64,000 nucleotides of DNA from Streptomyces sp. NRRL S-244 (GCF_000717915.1 NZ_JOCX01000007.1:62001-126000); one strand, 5' to 3'. Positions 7,731-16,550 are shown, counted from the first letter of the stretch. Numbers and translations: made by a program. The notes: generated by a model from the sequence alone, not told the origin.

Positions 7731-8699
7731 GTGGACCTGATCCGGCATCTGCAGTGCTTCGTGGCTGTTGCAGAAGAAAGACATTTCGGCCGCGCCGCCG
7801 AGCTGCTCGGCATGGCCCAGCCACCCCTGTCCCAGCGCATCCAGCGCCTGGAGCGCGAGCTCGGCGTCCGGCTCTTCGAGCGCACCAGCCGCCAGGTGAC
7901 GATCACCGCGGCGGGCACGATGCTGCTGGAGGACGCCCGCCTGCTGCTCGCCCGCGCGGACGCCCTCGCGGCCACCGCCCGCCGGATCCGCGACGGCGAG
8001 AGCGGACTCCTACGGGCCGCGCTGCCGCCCGATCTCGCCGGCGAGGCGATCGCCGCGATCCTGGCCGCCTTCCGGCAGCACCACCCCGGCGTGGAGCTGG
8101 AGCTCCACGAGCTGTCCACCGCCGAGCAGCTGGCCCGGTTCACCTCCCGCGAGCTCGACGTCGGGCTCGTCCGGCACCCCTGCGACATCGCCGGACTGGA
8201 GCTCGGGCCGGTCCTGCGCCGCGAGCTCGGTGTGCTGCTGCCCCGCGAGGCCCCGGCCGCAGCCCTGGACGAGGTACCGCTCGCCGCCCTCACCGGATAC
8301 GGCCTGGTCCTCTTCCCCCGCGCCGAGGCCCCCGCCCTGCACGACGACGTCCTGAACACCTGCGCCCGGGGCGGCTACACCCCCGCCACCGTCCGCCAGG
8401 GCCGCGGCACCGGCTTCGTCCGCGGCCTCGTCCTGTCCGCGAACGCCGTGGCCTTCGCCCCGCGCGACACCGGGTCGGCCGACGCCCCGGGCCCGCACGC
8501 GGACATCGTCTGGCGGCCCCTCGCCGGCGCCCCGCTGGCCTGGCGCCACAGCGTCGCCTGGCCGCAGGGCCGCGGCGACGCCGCCGTCGGGGCCTTCGCC
8601 GAAGCGACCACGCGCGCCCTGTGGAACACTGCGGCGGTGACCGCCGACGCACCCGCGCGGCCGCTCCACCTGCGCCCGGCAGCGGAGTACTGGCTGTGA
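7731..8699 (+). CDS. LysR-family transcriptional regulator
   Basis: This 322-residue protein has the typical N-terminal winged helix-turn-helix (residues 1-60: LQCFVAVAEERHFGRAAELLGMAQPPLSQRIQRLE) and a C-terminal effector-binding domain from about residue 90. The GTG at 7731 is preferred because it gives the standard family N-terminus; an in-frame TTG lies 9 nt upstream. Its TGA overlaps the GTG of the serine-hydrolase gene by 4 nt, so the two are translationally coupled. It is divergent from the lipoprotein esterase gene and may control either or both neighbours. Confidence 0.92.
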   Translation: MDLIRHLQCFVAVAEERHFGRAAELLGMAQPPLSQRIQRLERELGVRLFERTSRQVTITAAGTMLLEDARLLLARADALAATARRIRDGESGLLRAALPPDLAGEAIAAILAAFRQHHPGVELELHELSTAEQLARFTSRELDVGLVRHPCDIAGLELGPVLRRELGVLLPREAPAAALDEVPLAALTGYGLVLFPRAEAPALHDDVLNTCARGGYTPATVRQGRGTGFVRGLVLSANAVAFAPRDTGSADAPGPHADIVWRPLAGAPLAWRHSVAWPQGRGDAAVGAFAEATTRALWNTAAVTADAPARPLHLRPAAEYWL

Positions 8700-9568
8700 A
8701 CCACCCCCTGCGCCGCATTGCCGCAGCCTTCGCCGAAGCCGGCGTCAGCGGCCGGCTGCACGCCGTCGACATCGATTCCGGTACGGAGATCGACGCCGGT
8801 GCGGACCAGCCGGTCGTCACCGCCAGCGTGCACAAGCTCTGCCTGCTCGTCGCCCTCCACCAGCACGCCGCGGCCGGCCGCCTGGACCTCACCGAACAGG
8901 TCGAGTGCCCGCCGGCCGACCGCACCGCCGGCCCCACCGGACTCGCCGCCATGCTGGATCCCGTCCGCATGTCCCTGCGCGACGCCGCGTACCTGATGAC
9001 GGCCGTCAGCGACAACGCCGCCGCGGACCTGCTCCTCGCGCGCATAGGCCTCGACGGCGTCAACGAGGCCACGGCCCGCCTCGGCCTGACCCGCACCCGC
9101 GCCGTCCACACCTTCCGCTCGCTCTTCGCCACCGTCCGGGAGGACGCGGGCCCCGCCGGAGCCCGGGCCCTCGCCGATCCGCAGGTCCTCGCCCGGCTCC
9201 GCGCCCTCGACCCGGCCCGGAGCAACCGCAGCACACCCCGCGACATGACCCGGCTGCTCGCCGCGGTCTGGCGCGACGAGGCCTGCACCCCCGAACACGG
9301 AGCCGCGATCCGCCGCCTGCTCGGACTCCAGGTGTGGCCCCACCGGATGGCCGCCGGATTCCCCTTCGACGACGTCCACGTGGCCGGCAAGACCGGCAGC
9401 CTGCCGACCGTGCGCAACGAGGTCGGCGTCATCGAGTACCCCGACGGCGGCCGCTACGCCGTGGCCGTCTTCACCCGCGCCGCCAACCCCGCGGCCACCC
9501 TCCCCGCGGCCGACGCGGTGATCGGCGCCACCGCGCGCATCGCCGTCGACGCCCTGCGCACGAGGTAG
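8696..9568 (+). CDS. Class A beta-lactamase-fold serine hydrolase, no export signal
   Basis: This 290-residue protein has the three penicillin-recognising motifs in order: S-x-x-K as SVHK (about residues 44-47), SDN (in AVSDNAAAD) and KTG (in AGKTGSL). I cannot find the Glu-x-x-Leu-Asn omega-loop of true class A beta-lactamases, and there is no signal peptide, lipobox or Tat motif. It may therefore be a cytoplasmic esterase or peptidase of the same fold instead of a resistance enzyme. It is coupled to the LysR gene by a 4-nt overlap, an arrangement reminiscent of regulator/beta-lactamase pairs. Confidence 0.85.
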   Translation: MNHPLRRIAAAFAEAGVSGRLHAVDIDSGTEIDAGADQPVVTASVHKLCLLVALHQHAAAGRLDLTEQVECPPADRTAGPTGLAAMLDPVRMSLRDAAYLMTAVSDNAAADLLLARIGLDGVNEATARLGLTRTRAVHTFRSLFATVREDAGPAGARALADPQVLARLRALDPARSNRSTPRDMTRLLAAVWRDEACTPEHGAAIRRLLGLQVWPHRMAAGFPFDDVHVAGKTGSLPTVRNEVGVIEYPDGGRYAVAVFTRAANPAATLPAADAVIGATARIAVDALRTR

Positions 9569-9603
9569 GCCGCGGCGTCCCGGACGCGCCGGGCCCGGTC
9601 CGC

Positions 9604-9625
9604 GCGTACTCCCCAGGGAGTACGC
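9604..9625. promoter_or_regulatory. Perfect palindrome upstream of the sensor kinase gene, likely response-regulator operator
   Basis: GCGTACTCCC and its complement GGGAGTACGC flank a 2-nt CA centre. It lies about 57 nt upstream of the kinase start codon and 45 nt upstream of a TAGCGT -10-like element, a good position for an activator site of the NarL-family regulator encoded in the same operon. Confidence 0.7.
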
Positions 9626-9669
9626 CCGATCGGCCCGCCCGGCGGACGACGCCGCCGGGCCCGGGCGTC

Positions 9670-9675
9670 TAGCGT
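9670..9675 (+). promoter_or_regulatory. -10-like element (TAGCGT), leaderless start of the kinase gene
   Basis: TAGCGT ends 6 nt before the kinase ATG at 9682, so transcription would start at or next to the start codon. No ribosome binding site is visible, which fits a leaderless mRNA as is common in Streptomyces. Confidence 0.55.
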
Positions 9676-9681
9676 GGCGGC

Positions 9682-10893
9682 ATGGCGGAGCGGCGGTGGG
9701 AGTACTGGGCGGAGCGCACCCGCGGCGGGCGGCTGCCGTGGCGGTCCTCGCTCCTCGTGGCCGTGCTCGCGCAGGCGGCCGCCGGGTGGGTGCAGCAGGC
9801 CCAGCCCGGCCGCGAGCCCATCGGCGCACTCGGGCGGCTCCTGCTGCTCCTCGGGCCCGCCCTGCTGCTCCTGCGCCACCGGTACCCGGTGCCCGTCCTC
9901 TACGGCGTCTGCGCCGTCACCCTCGGCTACCTCGCCTGCGGATACCCGTACGGCCCCGTCTTCCTCAGCGTCGCCGTCGCCTGCCTCGCCGCCGTCGTCT
10001 CCGGACACCGCCACGCCGCCTGGGGCGCGGTGGGCGGCCTGTGGGCCGGCCATCTGCTCATCGCGCACTGGCTGTACCGCTGGCTTCCGCCGCCCGGCGA
10101 CGGCCCCGCCCCCTGGGGGACGGAGGGCGCCGTCACCGCCTGGGCGATCGCCGTACTCGCCGCGTCCGAGGTGGTCCGCGTACGCCGGGAGCAGTGGGCC
10201 CGCGACCGGGCCGAGCGGAAGGCCGCCGAGCGGCGCCGGGCGGACGAGGAGCGGCTGCGGATCGCCCGCGAGCTGCACGACGTACTGGCCCACAGCATCT
10301 CCGTGATCAACGTGCAGGCGGGCGTCGGCCTGGCCCTGCTCGACACCGACCCCGAACAGGCCCGTACGGCGCTCACCACCATCAAGGCGGCCAGCAAGGA
10401 GGCGCTCGGCGAGGTCCGGCAGGTCCTGAACACCCTGCGCGCCCCCGGCGAGGCCCCCCGCGCCCCCGCCCCCGGACTCGACCGGCTCCCCGAACTGGTC
10501 GCCCAGGCGGCCTCGGCCGGACTCACCGTCTCCGTGACGGGGGAGGACCGGGCCCGGGGACTGTCGCCGGCCACGGACCTCGCCGCGTTCCGGATCCTCC
10601 AGGAGGCGCTCACCAACGTGGTGCGCCACTCGGGCTCGCGGACCGCCCGGATCCGCCTCACCCGCCCGCTCGGTGCGCTGGAACTGCAGGTGGACGACGA
10701 CGGGCCCGCCACCGGCGGCGAAGCCGGCGGCAGCGGCACCGGCCTGATCGGCATGCGCGAGCGGGCCGCCGCGCAGGGCGGCACCATCGAGGCCGGCCCC
10801 CGGCCGGACGGCGGCTTCCGGGTGCTGGCCCGGCTCCCGCTGACGGACACCGGATCGCCGGGGAGCCCGGCGGCGAGGGAGGACCAGGAGTGA
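9682..10893 (+). CDS. NarL-type sensor histidine kinase
   Basis: This 403-residue membrane kinase has an N-terminal region with about five hydrophobic segments (residues 20-165), a basic coiled linker, then the HisKA_3 dimerisation domain with phospho-acceptor His in RIARELHDVLAHSISVI. The ATPase domain carries the N-box EALTNVVRHS, the acidic DDDGPA segment and a GTGLIGMRERA glycine box. It should sense an unknown membrane or extracellular cue and phosphorylate the regulator encoded next, with which it overlaps by 4 nt. Its partner is damaged, so signalling output may be lost. Confidence 0.93.
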   Translation: MAERRWEYWAERTRGGRLPWRSSLLVAVLAQAAAGWVQQAQPGREPIGALGRLLLLLGPALLLLRHRYPVPVLYGVCAVTLGYLACGYPYGPVFLSVAVACLAAVVSGHRHAAWGAVGGLWAGHLLIAHWLYRWLPPPGDGPAPWGTEGAVTAWAIAVLAASEVVRVRREQWARDRAERKAAERRRADEERLRIARELHDVLAHSISVINVQAGVGLALLDTDPEQARTALTTIKAASKEALGEVRQVLNTLRAPGEAPRAPAPGLDRLPELVAQAASAGLTVSVTGEDRARGLSPATDLAAFRILQEALTNVVRHSGSRTARIRLTRPLGALELQVDDDGPATGGEAGGSGTGLIGMRERAAAQGGTIEAGPRPDGGFRVLARLPLTDTGSPGSPAAREDQE

Positions 10894-11541
10894 TCCGCGT
10901 ACTGCTCGCCGACGACCAGGCGCTGGTACGGGCCGGCTTCCGCGCACTGCTCGACGCACAACCGGACATCGAGGTGGCCGGCGAGGCCGCCGACGGGGCC
11001 GAGGCCGTGCGCCTGGCACGCGAACTGCGCCCGGACGTCGCCCTGATGGACATCCGGATGCCGGAGCTCGACGGCCTCGCCGCCACCCGCACGATCACCT
11101 CGGACCCCGGACTGGCCGCGGTGAAGGTGGTCATGCTGACCACCTTCGAGCTCGACGAGTACGTCTTCGAGGCGATCCGCTCCGGTGCCTCCGGGTTCCT
11201 GGTCAAGGACACCGAACCGGAGGAACTGCTGCGCGCGGTACGGGCGGTGGTCGCGGGCGACGCCCTGCTCTCACCCGGGGTGACGCGCCGGCTGATCGCG
11301 GAGTTCGCGGCCCGGTCCAAGGCCCCGGAGGCGGCGACCGGGCTGGACCTGCTGACCGAGCGCGAGCGCGAGGTGATGGCCCTGGTCGGCCTCGGGCTGT
11401 CCAACGCGGAGATCGCGCGCAGGCTGGTGGTCAGCCCGCTGACGGCGAAGACGCACGTCAGCCGGACCCGCCCGGGACCGGGCCCAGCTGGTGGTGCTGG
11501 CGTACGAGTCGGGGCTCGTCAGGCCCGGCTGGCTCGGCTGA
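10890..11541 (+). pseudogene. NarL/LuxR-type response regulator, frameshifted in its DNA-binding domain
   Basis: The reading frame from the GTG at 10890 gives a full receiver domain (DD at residues 8-9, phospho-acceptor Asp in LMDIRMPELDG, Lys in FLVKDTEP) and most of a LuxR helix-turn-helix (LLTEREREVMALVGLGLSNAEIARRLVVSPLTAKTHVSRT). At about 11466 the frame is lost. The expected ending RDRAQLVVLAYESGLVRPGWLG continues in the next frame and stops at 11539-11541. Family members have about five extra residues (MVKLG-like) at the join, so a 14-nt deletion is the simplest explanation. In the original frame translation runs on for hundreds of codons across the next two genes. Confidence 0.85.
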
Positions 11542-11676
11542 GGCGGCTCCCGCGGGGAGCTACTCCCGCAGCCGTACGCACAGTGCCGCCGGCCGTACGA
11601 CGACCCGGGCACCCTCCCGGGGCGAGTCTCGGAAGCGACAAGGAAACCGCACCCCCTTCCGAGGAGCTGAACCGAG

Positions 11677-11973
11677 ATGAACACCCTGGCCTACGACGGG
11701 CCCGGCCCGTGGATCCTCTTCGTCCCGCTGATCTGGGCGGCCGTCGTCTTCGGCGTCGTCACGGTCCTGCGCCGCACGGTGTGGCGCGGCGGCCGCGGCC
11801 CGAGCGGACCATGGGCGACCCGGGGCTCGTACGGCGAGAACTCCCCGATCGCCATCCTGGGCCGCCGGTTCGCCACCGGCGAGATCGACGAGGACGAGTA
11901 CTGGCGCCGGCTGTCCGTCCTGGACGAGCAGTTCGGCCGGACGACCCTGGACGGCAAGGGCGGGGCCGGCTGA
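11677..11973 (+). CDS. Small membrane protein with SHOCT domain
   Basis: This 98-residue protein has one transmembrane segment (residues 12-31) followed by a short basic stretch. The C-terminal motif AILGRRFATGEIDEDEYWRRLSVLDE is the SHOCT domain, a short helical module at the ends of many bacterial proteins thought to mediate oligomerisation. GAGGAG lies about 11 nt upstream of the ATG. It follows the two-component system by 135 nt with no obvious terminator between them, so co-transcription is possible. Function is unknown. Confidence 0.85.
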   Translation: MNTLAYDGPGPWILFVPLIWAAVVFGVVTVLRRTVWRGGRGPSGPWATRGSYGENSPIAILGRRFATGEIDEDEYWRRLSVLDEQFGRTTLDGKGGAG

Positions 11974-12043
11974 GCCCGCCGGACTTCCGGTATTGCGCCC
12001 CGCCCCCGGGCAGGAGCACCGGAGGCGGGGTTACCGTCCCGCG

Positions 12044-12802
12044 ATGGATTCGAACACCCAGATACGGGACACCCCTTCGCCCAGCCGCCGCGGCCTGCTC
12101 CTCGCGGCCGCGGCGGGCTCGGCGGCCGTGGGGTCCGTCCTCCCCCTCGCCTCCGCCTTCCCCGCCTCCGCCGCTCACGCCCCGGCGCCGCCCGCCGAAC
12201 CGGAGCCCGCCGCGGGCCCCGTCCCGCCGGAAGCGGCCCTGCGCCGGCTGGCCGCCGGCAACCGGCGCTGGCGTACGTACGGGCAGGAGCACCCGCACGA
12301 GTCGGCCTTCATACGGCAGCGGCTCACCAAGGCCCAGCACCCCTTCGCGATCGTCCTCGGCTGTGTCGACTCCCGCGTGCCCCCGGAGCTCGTCTTCGAC
12401 CAGGGCCTGGGCGACCTCCTGACCGTACGCTCGGCGGGGGAGGTACTGGACGAAGCCGTCCTCGGCAGCGTCGCGTTCGGGGTCCTGGAACTGCAGATCC
12501 AGCTGGTGCTGGTGCTCGGCCACCAGTCCTGCGGGGCGGTCGGCGCCGCCGTCCGCGCGGACGAGACCGGTGAGCCGCTGCCCGCGCACATCCAGTACCT
12601 GGCCGACCAGATCCGGCCGTCCATCGACCACACCCAGCAGGGCGAGGCCCGCATCGACGCCACCATCGACGCGCACGCCCGGCGCACCCGCGACCGGCTC
12701 GCGGCCGAACCCGACATCGCCCGGCGCATGGCCGCCGGCAAGGTGGCCGTCGTCGCCGCCCGCTACGGTCTCCGCGACCAGAGCGTGCGCACCCTGGGAT
12801 AG
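12044..12802 (+). CDS. Beta-class carbonic anhydrase with Tat signal
   Basis: This 252-residue protein has a Tat-type signal (SRRGLLLAAAAG around residues 14-25, ending near ASAAHA). The beta-carbonic anhydrase zinc and catalytic residues are present: CVDSR (zinc Cys plus the Asp-Arg dyad) and HQSCGAV (zinc His and Cys). It should interconvert CO2 and bicarbonate outside the membrane. TACCGT lies 6 nt before the ATG with no ribosome site next to it, so the transcript may be leaderless. The adjacent hemerythrin gene downstream is on the same strand. Confidence 0.9.
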   Translation: MDSNTQIRDTPSPSRRGLLLAAAAGSAAVGSVLPLASAFPASAAHAPAPPAEPEPAAGPVPPEAALRRLAAGNRRWRTYGQEHPHESAFIRQRLTKAQHPFAIVLGCVDSRVPPELVFDQGLGDLLTVRSAGEVLDEAVLGSVAFGVLELQIQLVLVLGHQSCGAVGAAVRADETGEPLPAHIQYLADQIRPSIDHTQQGEARIDATIDAHARRTRDRLAAEPDIARRMAAGKVAVVAARYGLRDQSVRTLG

Positions 12803-12912
12803 AACCGGGCTCCCCGGGGGCGCTGGAGCGCCGCCGTGCGCCCCTGGTGGAGACGGACGGCCGCCCGCCACGCTGGAGCCCGGTACACCCACCAGGGCGG
12901 GGGTCATGGTCG

Positions 12913-13593
12913 ATGTCGACGTCGATGGAGAACCAGGGAAAACCGATCACCACGCACGACATGGTGGTGGTCCACCGGATGTTCCGGCGCGAGTTCGGGG
13001 AGGCGGCGGGCCGGGTGCGCGGAGTGCGCCACGGCAGCCGCGCCCAGGTCAGGCTGGTCGCGGAGCGGCTGGAACTGCTGCTGGACACCCTGCACCACCA
13101 CCACGAGGGCGAGGACCGGCTGTTGTGGCCCAAGCTGGCCGAGCGCAGGCCCGAGCAGGCTGAGTTGTGGAAGCGGATGCGGGGCCAGCACGCCGAGCTG
13201 TCGGCCGGGCTCGCACGGGCGAGCGCCCTGCTCGGGCCCTGGGCGGCAGCCGGTGGGAGCACCCACCGGGAGGAGCTGGCCGAGGCGCTCGATCAGGTGG
13301 CCAAGGCCGCCGGGGACCACTTCGACCAGGAGGAGCACGAGGCGCTCCCGCTCGTCGCGGGGGTGGTCTCGCAGGCGGAGTGGGACGAGATCGGCGACGC
13401 GGCCAGCGCCGCCGTACCCAAGAGCAAGCTGTTCACCGTGCTCGGCATGATCCTCAAGGAGACGGACCCGGGCGAGCAGATCCTGATCATGGGCCACCTG
13501 CCGCTGCCGCCCCGGGTGCTCTGGCGGGCGGTGGGCGAACGCAACTTCCGCCGCCTGGAACAACGTCTGGAGGCGGCGGTGGGCCACGGCTAG
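12913..13593 (+). CDS. Hemerythrin HHE-domain protein
   Basis: This protein of about 226 residues has the iron-binding pattern of bacterial hemerythrin-like proteins: H in VVVHRMFRREF, HHHHEGEDRLLWP, H in GQHAEL and HFDQEEHEALPL, arranged in a four-helix bundle. Such proteins bind a di-iron centre and may sense O2 or nitric oxide or protect iron-sulphur proteins. Start is uncertain: ATGs at 12913 and 12925 both follow a G-rich stretch. Its TAG stop overlaps, tail to tail, the stop codon of the convergent SARP gene. Confidence 0.88.
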   Translation: MSTSMENQGKPITTHDMVVVHRMFRREFGEAAGRVRGVRHGSRAQVRLVAERLELLLDTLHHHHEGEDRLLWPKLAERRPEQAELWKRMRGQHAELSAGLARASALLGPWAAAGGSTHREELAEALDQVAKAAGDHFDQEEHEALPLVAGVVSQAEWDEIGDAASAAVPKSKLFTVLGMILKETDPGEQILIMGHLPLPPRVLWRAVGERNFRRLEQRLEAAVGHG

Positions 13594-16550
13594 CAGCTCT
13601 CGCACGCCCTCAGCTCGGCGAGCGCGAGCGCGCGCACCGCGGGGTACGCGCCGGCGCCGGGGAACGCGAGTACCGTGCGGAACTGCTGGCCCGCCTCGCT
13701 GACCCGGCCCGCTGCCGAGTAGGCGCGGCCCAGCCTGCTGCGGATCTCCATCTCCATACGGGTCCGCTCGGGCTCGTTCAGCGGGGACAGCGACCGGAGT
13801 CGGGAGAGGGCCTCGTGGTGGAGCGCCATGGCCGCCTCCAGGTTTCCGGTGCCCAGCTCCGCCGTGCCCAGCATGCTCAGCGTGATCGCCGTCAGGGGGA
13901 TGTCGCCCGCCTGCTGCACCAGGTCGGCCGCCCGGCGCAGGAGCTCCTTGGCCTCGGCGAACTGGCCGAGGTCGAGGTGGACTTCGGCGGCGCAGCTCAG
14001 GGCCCTGCTGATCATGGCGGGCCGCCCGTTCGTCTCGGCGCGGGCGGCGGACTCGGCCAGGCACAGGAGCGCGTCCCGGGTCCTCCCCAGCGTGCGGTAG
14101 GCCGTGCCGAGCACGCTGAGCGCCATCGCCACCAGCCACTCGTCCTCCAGCAGCCGGGCCAGGTCGAGCGCGGCCGTGAGGGGCGAGAGGGCCTGCTCGG
14201 ACCGGCCCGAGTTCAGCTCGGCGGCCCCGATCCCGGCCAGGGCCCGGGCTTCCTCGTGCCGGTCCGCGTTCCGTCGGCTCAGGCGCAGCGCCTCGGTGAA
14301 CGCCGCACGGGACCGTGTGATGTCGCCCAGATAGACGTGGATGATCCCCAGGCAGTTGCGCAGCGCGGGCGCCATCCGCCGGTCGGTGGCCCGGTCCGCC
14401 TGGGGGAGGGCGACCTCCAGGGCCGTGCGGCCTTCGTGGTAGCGGCCCCGGCGCACGAACTGGTCGGTCAGCGCCTCGGCGATCCAGCAGGCGTGGTCGG
14501 CTTCGCCGAGGCCTGCCGCATGGCCGACGACGTCGGCGAGTTCGGCGTCGGCGGCGTTCAGCCAGGTGCTCGCGTCGGCCCAGCCCGCGAAGGCTCCCGT
14601 CGCGGGCGGTCCGGTGGGGAAGCCGCCGGAGCCCCAGTCGCTGGCGGTCCGGCCCGCGTCCACGTAGAGGCGGAGCATGGCGGTGCGCGCCGCCCGCGCT
14701 TCGGCCGGGGTGGCCTCCGCGAGCCGCCGGGCATGGACCCGTACCAGGTCGTGCAGGCGGTAGCGGCCCGGCCGGGGCTGCTGCACCAGACTCGTATCGA
14801 CCAGGCTCTCCAGGATCTGCTCGGCGTCGCGGGCCGGCCGGCCGAGCATGGCCGCCGGCGTCAGGGCGTCGAATTCGCTCGTCGGCGTCAGGCCCAGGGA
14901 GCGGAACGCCTGCTGCTGTGTGGGAGCGAGCTGGTCGTACGACAGGCGGAAGGCCGCCTCCAGGCTGCGGTCCCCGGCCCGGAGCTCACTGAGCCGGTGT
15001 TCGTCGTCCGCCATACGGTCCACCAGATGGGCGAGCGTCCAGACGGGGCGCGTCTGCAGCCGTGTCCCGGCGATGCGCAGAGCCAGCGGCAGACCACCGC
15101 ACAGCCGGGCCAGTTCGACCGTCGCCGTCCGTTCCCCGGCCGCGCGCTCTTTCCCGACGAGATGCCCGAGCAGGGTCTGCGCGTCGTCCGTCTCCAGCGG
15201 ATCCAGCGTGATGCGCCGGTCGGCGTCGAGTCCGGCCAGCCGCCGGCGACTGGCCACGATCACCATGCTGCCCGGTCCCGCCGGGAGCAGCGGCCGGACC
15301 TGCGCGCTTCCCCGCGCGTCGTCCAGTACGAGGAGCAGCCGCAGCGAGCCGGTCGCCGCGCGCCAGGCGGCGCTGAGCTCGTCCAGATCGGCCGGTACCT
15401 CGCTGTCGGCCGTGCCGATCGTGCGCAGGAGCCGCCGCAGCACGCGCTGGGGCGAGAGCTTCTGCCGCCCCGGGCTGTGGGCGCGCAGGTCCACGAAGAG
15501 GCAGCCGTCCGGATAGTGGCCGCGTAACTCCTGGGCCGCGCGGACGACGAGGGCGCTCTTGCCGACCCCGGCGATGCCGTCGACGGCAGCGACGCCCACG
15601 GAGTCGGGTGGGAACGCGGTGGCCAGCAGGGACCGTTCGCGCTCCCGCCCGATGAGGACGCCGGTGACGCCCGGCAGTTCGTTGACCGGGGGGCGGGGCC
15701 GGGGCGGGGCGGAGAGGTCCGTCGGGCCGGCCGCGGGGAGGGTGGCGGGGCGGGCCGCCGCCGGGCCCAGGAGGAGTTCGTCGTCGCGGCGCAGTACCGC
15801 TTCGTACACCCGGCTCAGTGCGTCGCCGGGGCTGACCCCGAGCTCGTCGCGCAGCCGCTCGCGCATGCCCTGATAGGCGTTCAGCGCCTCGGCCTGGCGC
15901 TGGTTGGCGTACAGGGCGCGCATGTGCAGGGCCAGGAGCGACTCGTCGTACGGCTCGGCCGCGGACAGCGTGGCGAGCCCGTCCAGGGCTTCGGCGGACC
16001 GGCCCAACAGGAGGAGGCATTCGAGCCGTTCCGCCTGGAGCGTCCTTCGCCGTTCCGCCAGCCGCCGCCGCTCGGCCTGCGCGAACGGCCCCGGCAGCCC
16101 GGCCAGGGGCTCTCCCCGGAACAGCGCGAGGGCATCGGCGAGCCGTGCCATCGCGGTGGGCACGTCACCGGACGCTTTCACCCGCCGCGCCTCCTGGACC
16201 AGCTCGGCCAACTCGGCCACGTCGAGGCGGATTCCGTCCACGGCGATGCCGTACCGGCCCTGGCTGCTGCGGATCACCGACTCCTCGTACCCGGTTCCCG
16301 CCGGGTCGAGGGCCTTTCGCAGGGCGTAGACGTAACTCGGCAGGACCCGGTGACCGGAGCCCGGCAGCGCCGAGCCCCACACCCCGTCGAGGAGGTCCTC
16401 GTGGCTGACGGTGCTGCCCGGCCGCAGTGCCATCGCGGCCAGTACGGCTTGGCGCCGGACGGGTCCCAAGGCCAGCGGCGTCGTACCCCGCCAGGCCCGT
16501 ACCGGTCCGAGCAGCTCGATCCTGAGCCGCTGCGGAGATTCCCCGTCCAC
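13590..16550 (-). CDS. SARP-family regulator with BTAD, NB-ARC and TPR domains (AfsR-like)
   Basis: This 986-residue protein has an OmpR-type winged helix (residues 8-100), a bacterial transcriptional activator domain (about 107-255), a proline-rich linker, an NB-ARC ATPase with Walker A GIAGVGKS (325-332) and Walker B LLLVLDDA, and C-terminal tetratricopeptide repeats from about residue 690. This is the large AfsR-like class of Streptomyces antibiotic regulatory proteins, which act as ATP-dependent activators of secondary metabolism or stress genes. The gene is divergent from a three-gene membrane operon, and the intergenic region has an 11-bp-spaced direct repeat like SARP sites. No biosynthetic cluster is adjacent. 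Confidence 0.93.
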   Translation of the reverse strand: MDGESPQRLRIELLGPVRAWRGTTPLALGPVRRQAVLAAMALRPGSTVSHEDLLDGVWGSALPGSGHRVLPSYVYALRKALDPAGTGYEESVIRSSQGRYGIAVDGIRLDVAELAELVQEARRVKASGDVPTAMARLADALALFRGEPLAGLPGPFAQAERRRLAERRRTLQAERLECLLLLGRSAEALDGLATLSAAEPYDESLLALHMRALYANQRQAEALNAYQGMRERLRDELGVSPGDALSRVYEAVLRRDDELLLGPAAARPATLPAAGPTDLSAPPRPRPPVNELPGVTGVLIGRERERSLLATAFPPDSVGVAAVDGIAGVGKSALVVRAAQELRGHYPDGCLFVDLRAHSPGRQKLSPQRVLRRLLRTIGTADSEVPADLDELSAAWRAATGSLRLLLVLDDARGSAQVRPLLPAGPGSMVIVASRRRLAGLDADRRITLDPLETDDAQTLLGHLVGKERAAGERTATVELARLCGGLPLALRIAGTRLQTRPVWTLAHLVDRMADDEHRLSELRAGDRSLEAAFRLSYDQLAPTQQQAFRSLGLTPTSEFDALTPAAMLGRPARDAEQILESLVDTSLVQQPRPGRYRLHDLVRVHARRLAEATPAEARAARTAMLRLYVDAGRTASDWGSGGFPTGPPATGAFAGWADASTWLNAADAELADVVGHAAGLGEADHACWIAEALTDQFVRRGRYHEGRTALEVALPQADRATDRRMAPALRNCLGIIHVYLGDITRSRAAFTEALRLSRRNADRHEEARALAGIGAAELNSGRSEQALSPLTAALDLARLLEDEWLVAMALSVLGTAYRTLGRTRDALLCLAESAARAETNGRPAMISRALSCAAEVHLDLGQFAEAKELLRRAADLVQQAGDIPLTAITLSMLGTAELGTGNLEAAMALHHEALSRLRSLSPLNEPERTRMEMEIRSRLGRAYSAAGRVSEAGQQFRTVLAFPGAGAYPAVRALALAELRACESC

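Noticed and set aside
10890..12422. Response regulator reading on past its expected end across two more genes
   Set aside because: After KTHVSRT the translation is low-complexity Arg/Pro/Gly sequence overlapping the SHOCT and carbonic anhydrase genes; the true ending is in another frame, so a frameshift is the better reading.
13167..15527. 786-codon plus-strand open frame opposite the SARP gene
   Set aside because: Arg/Gly/Gln-rich low-complexity translation, no domain, and fully antisense to a gene with clear BTAD, NB-ARC and TPR regions. High GC makes such shadows common.
13590..16550. Antibiotic biosynthetic cluster around the SARP gene
   Set aside because: No polyketide synthase, peptide synthetase, terpene cyclase or ribosomal peptide genes are near; the SARP looks like a global or local regulator instead.
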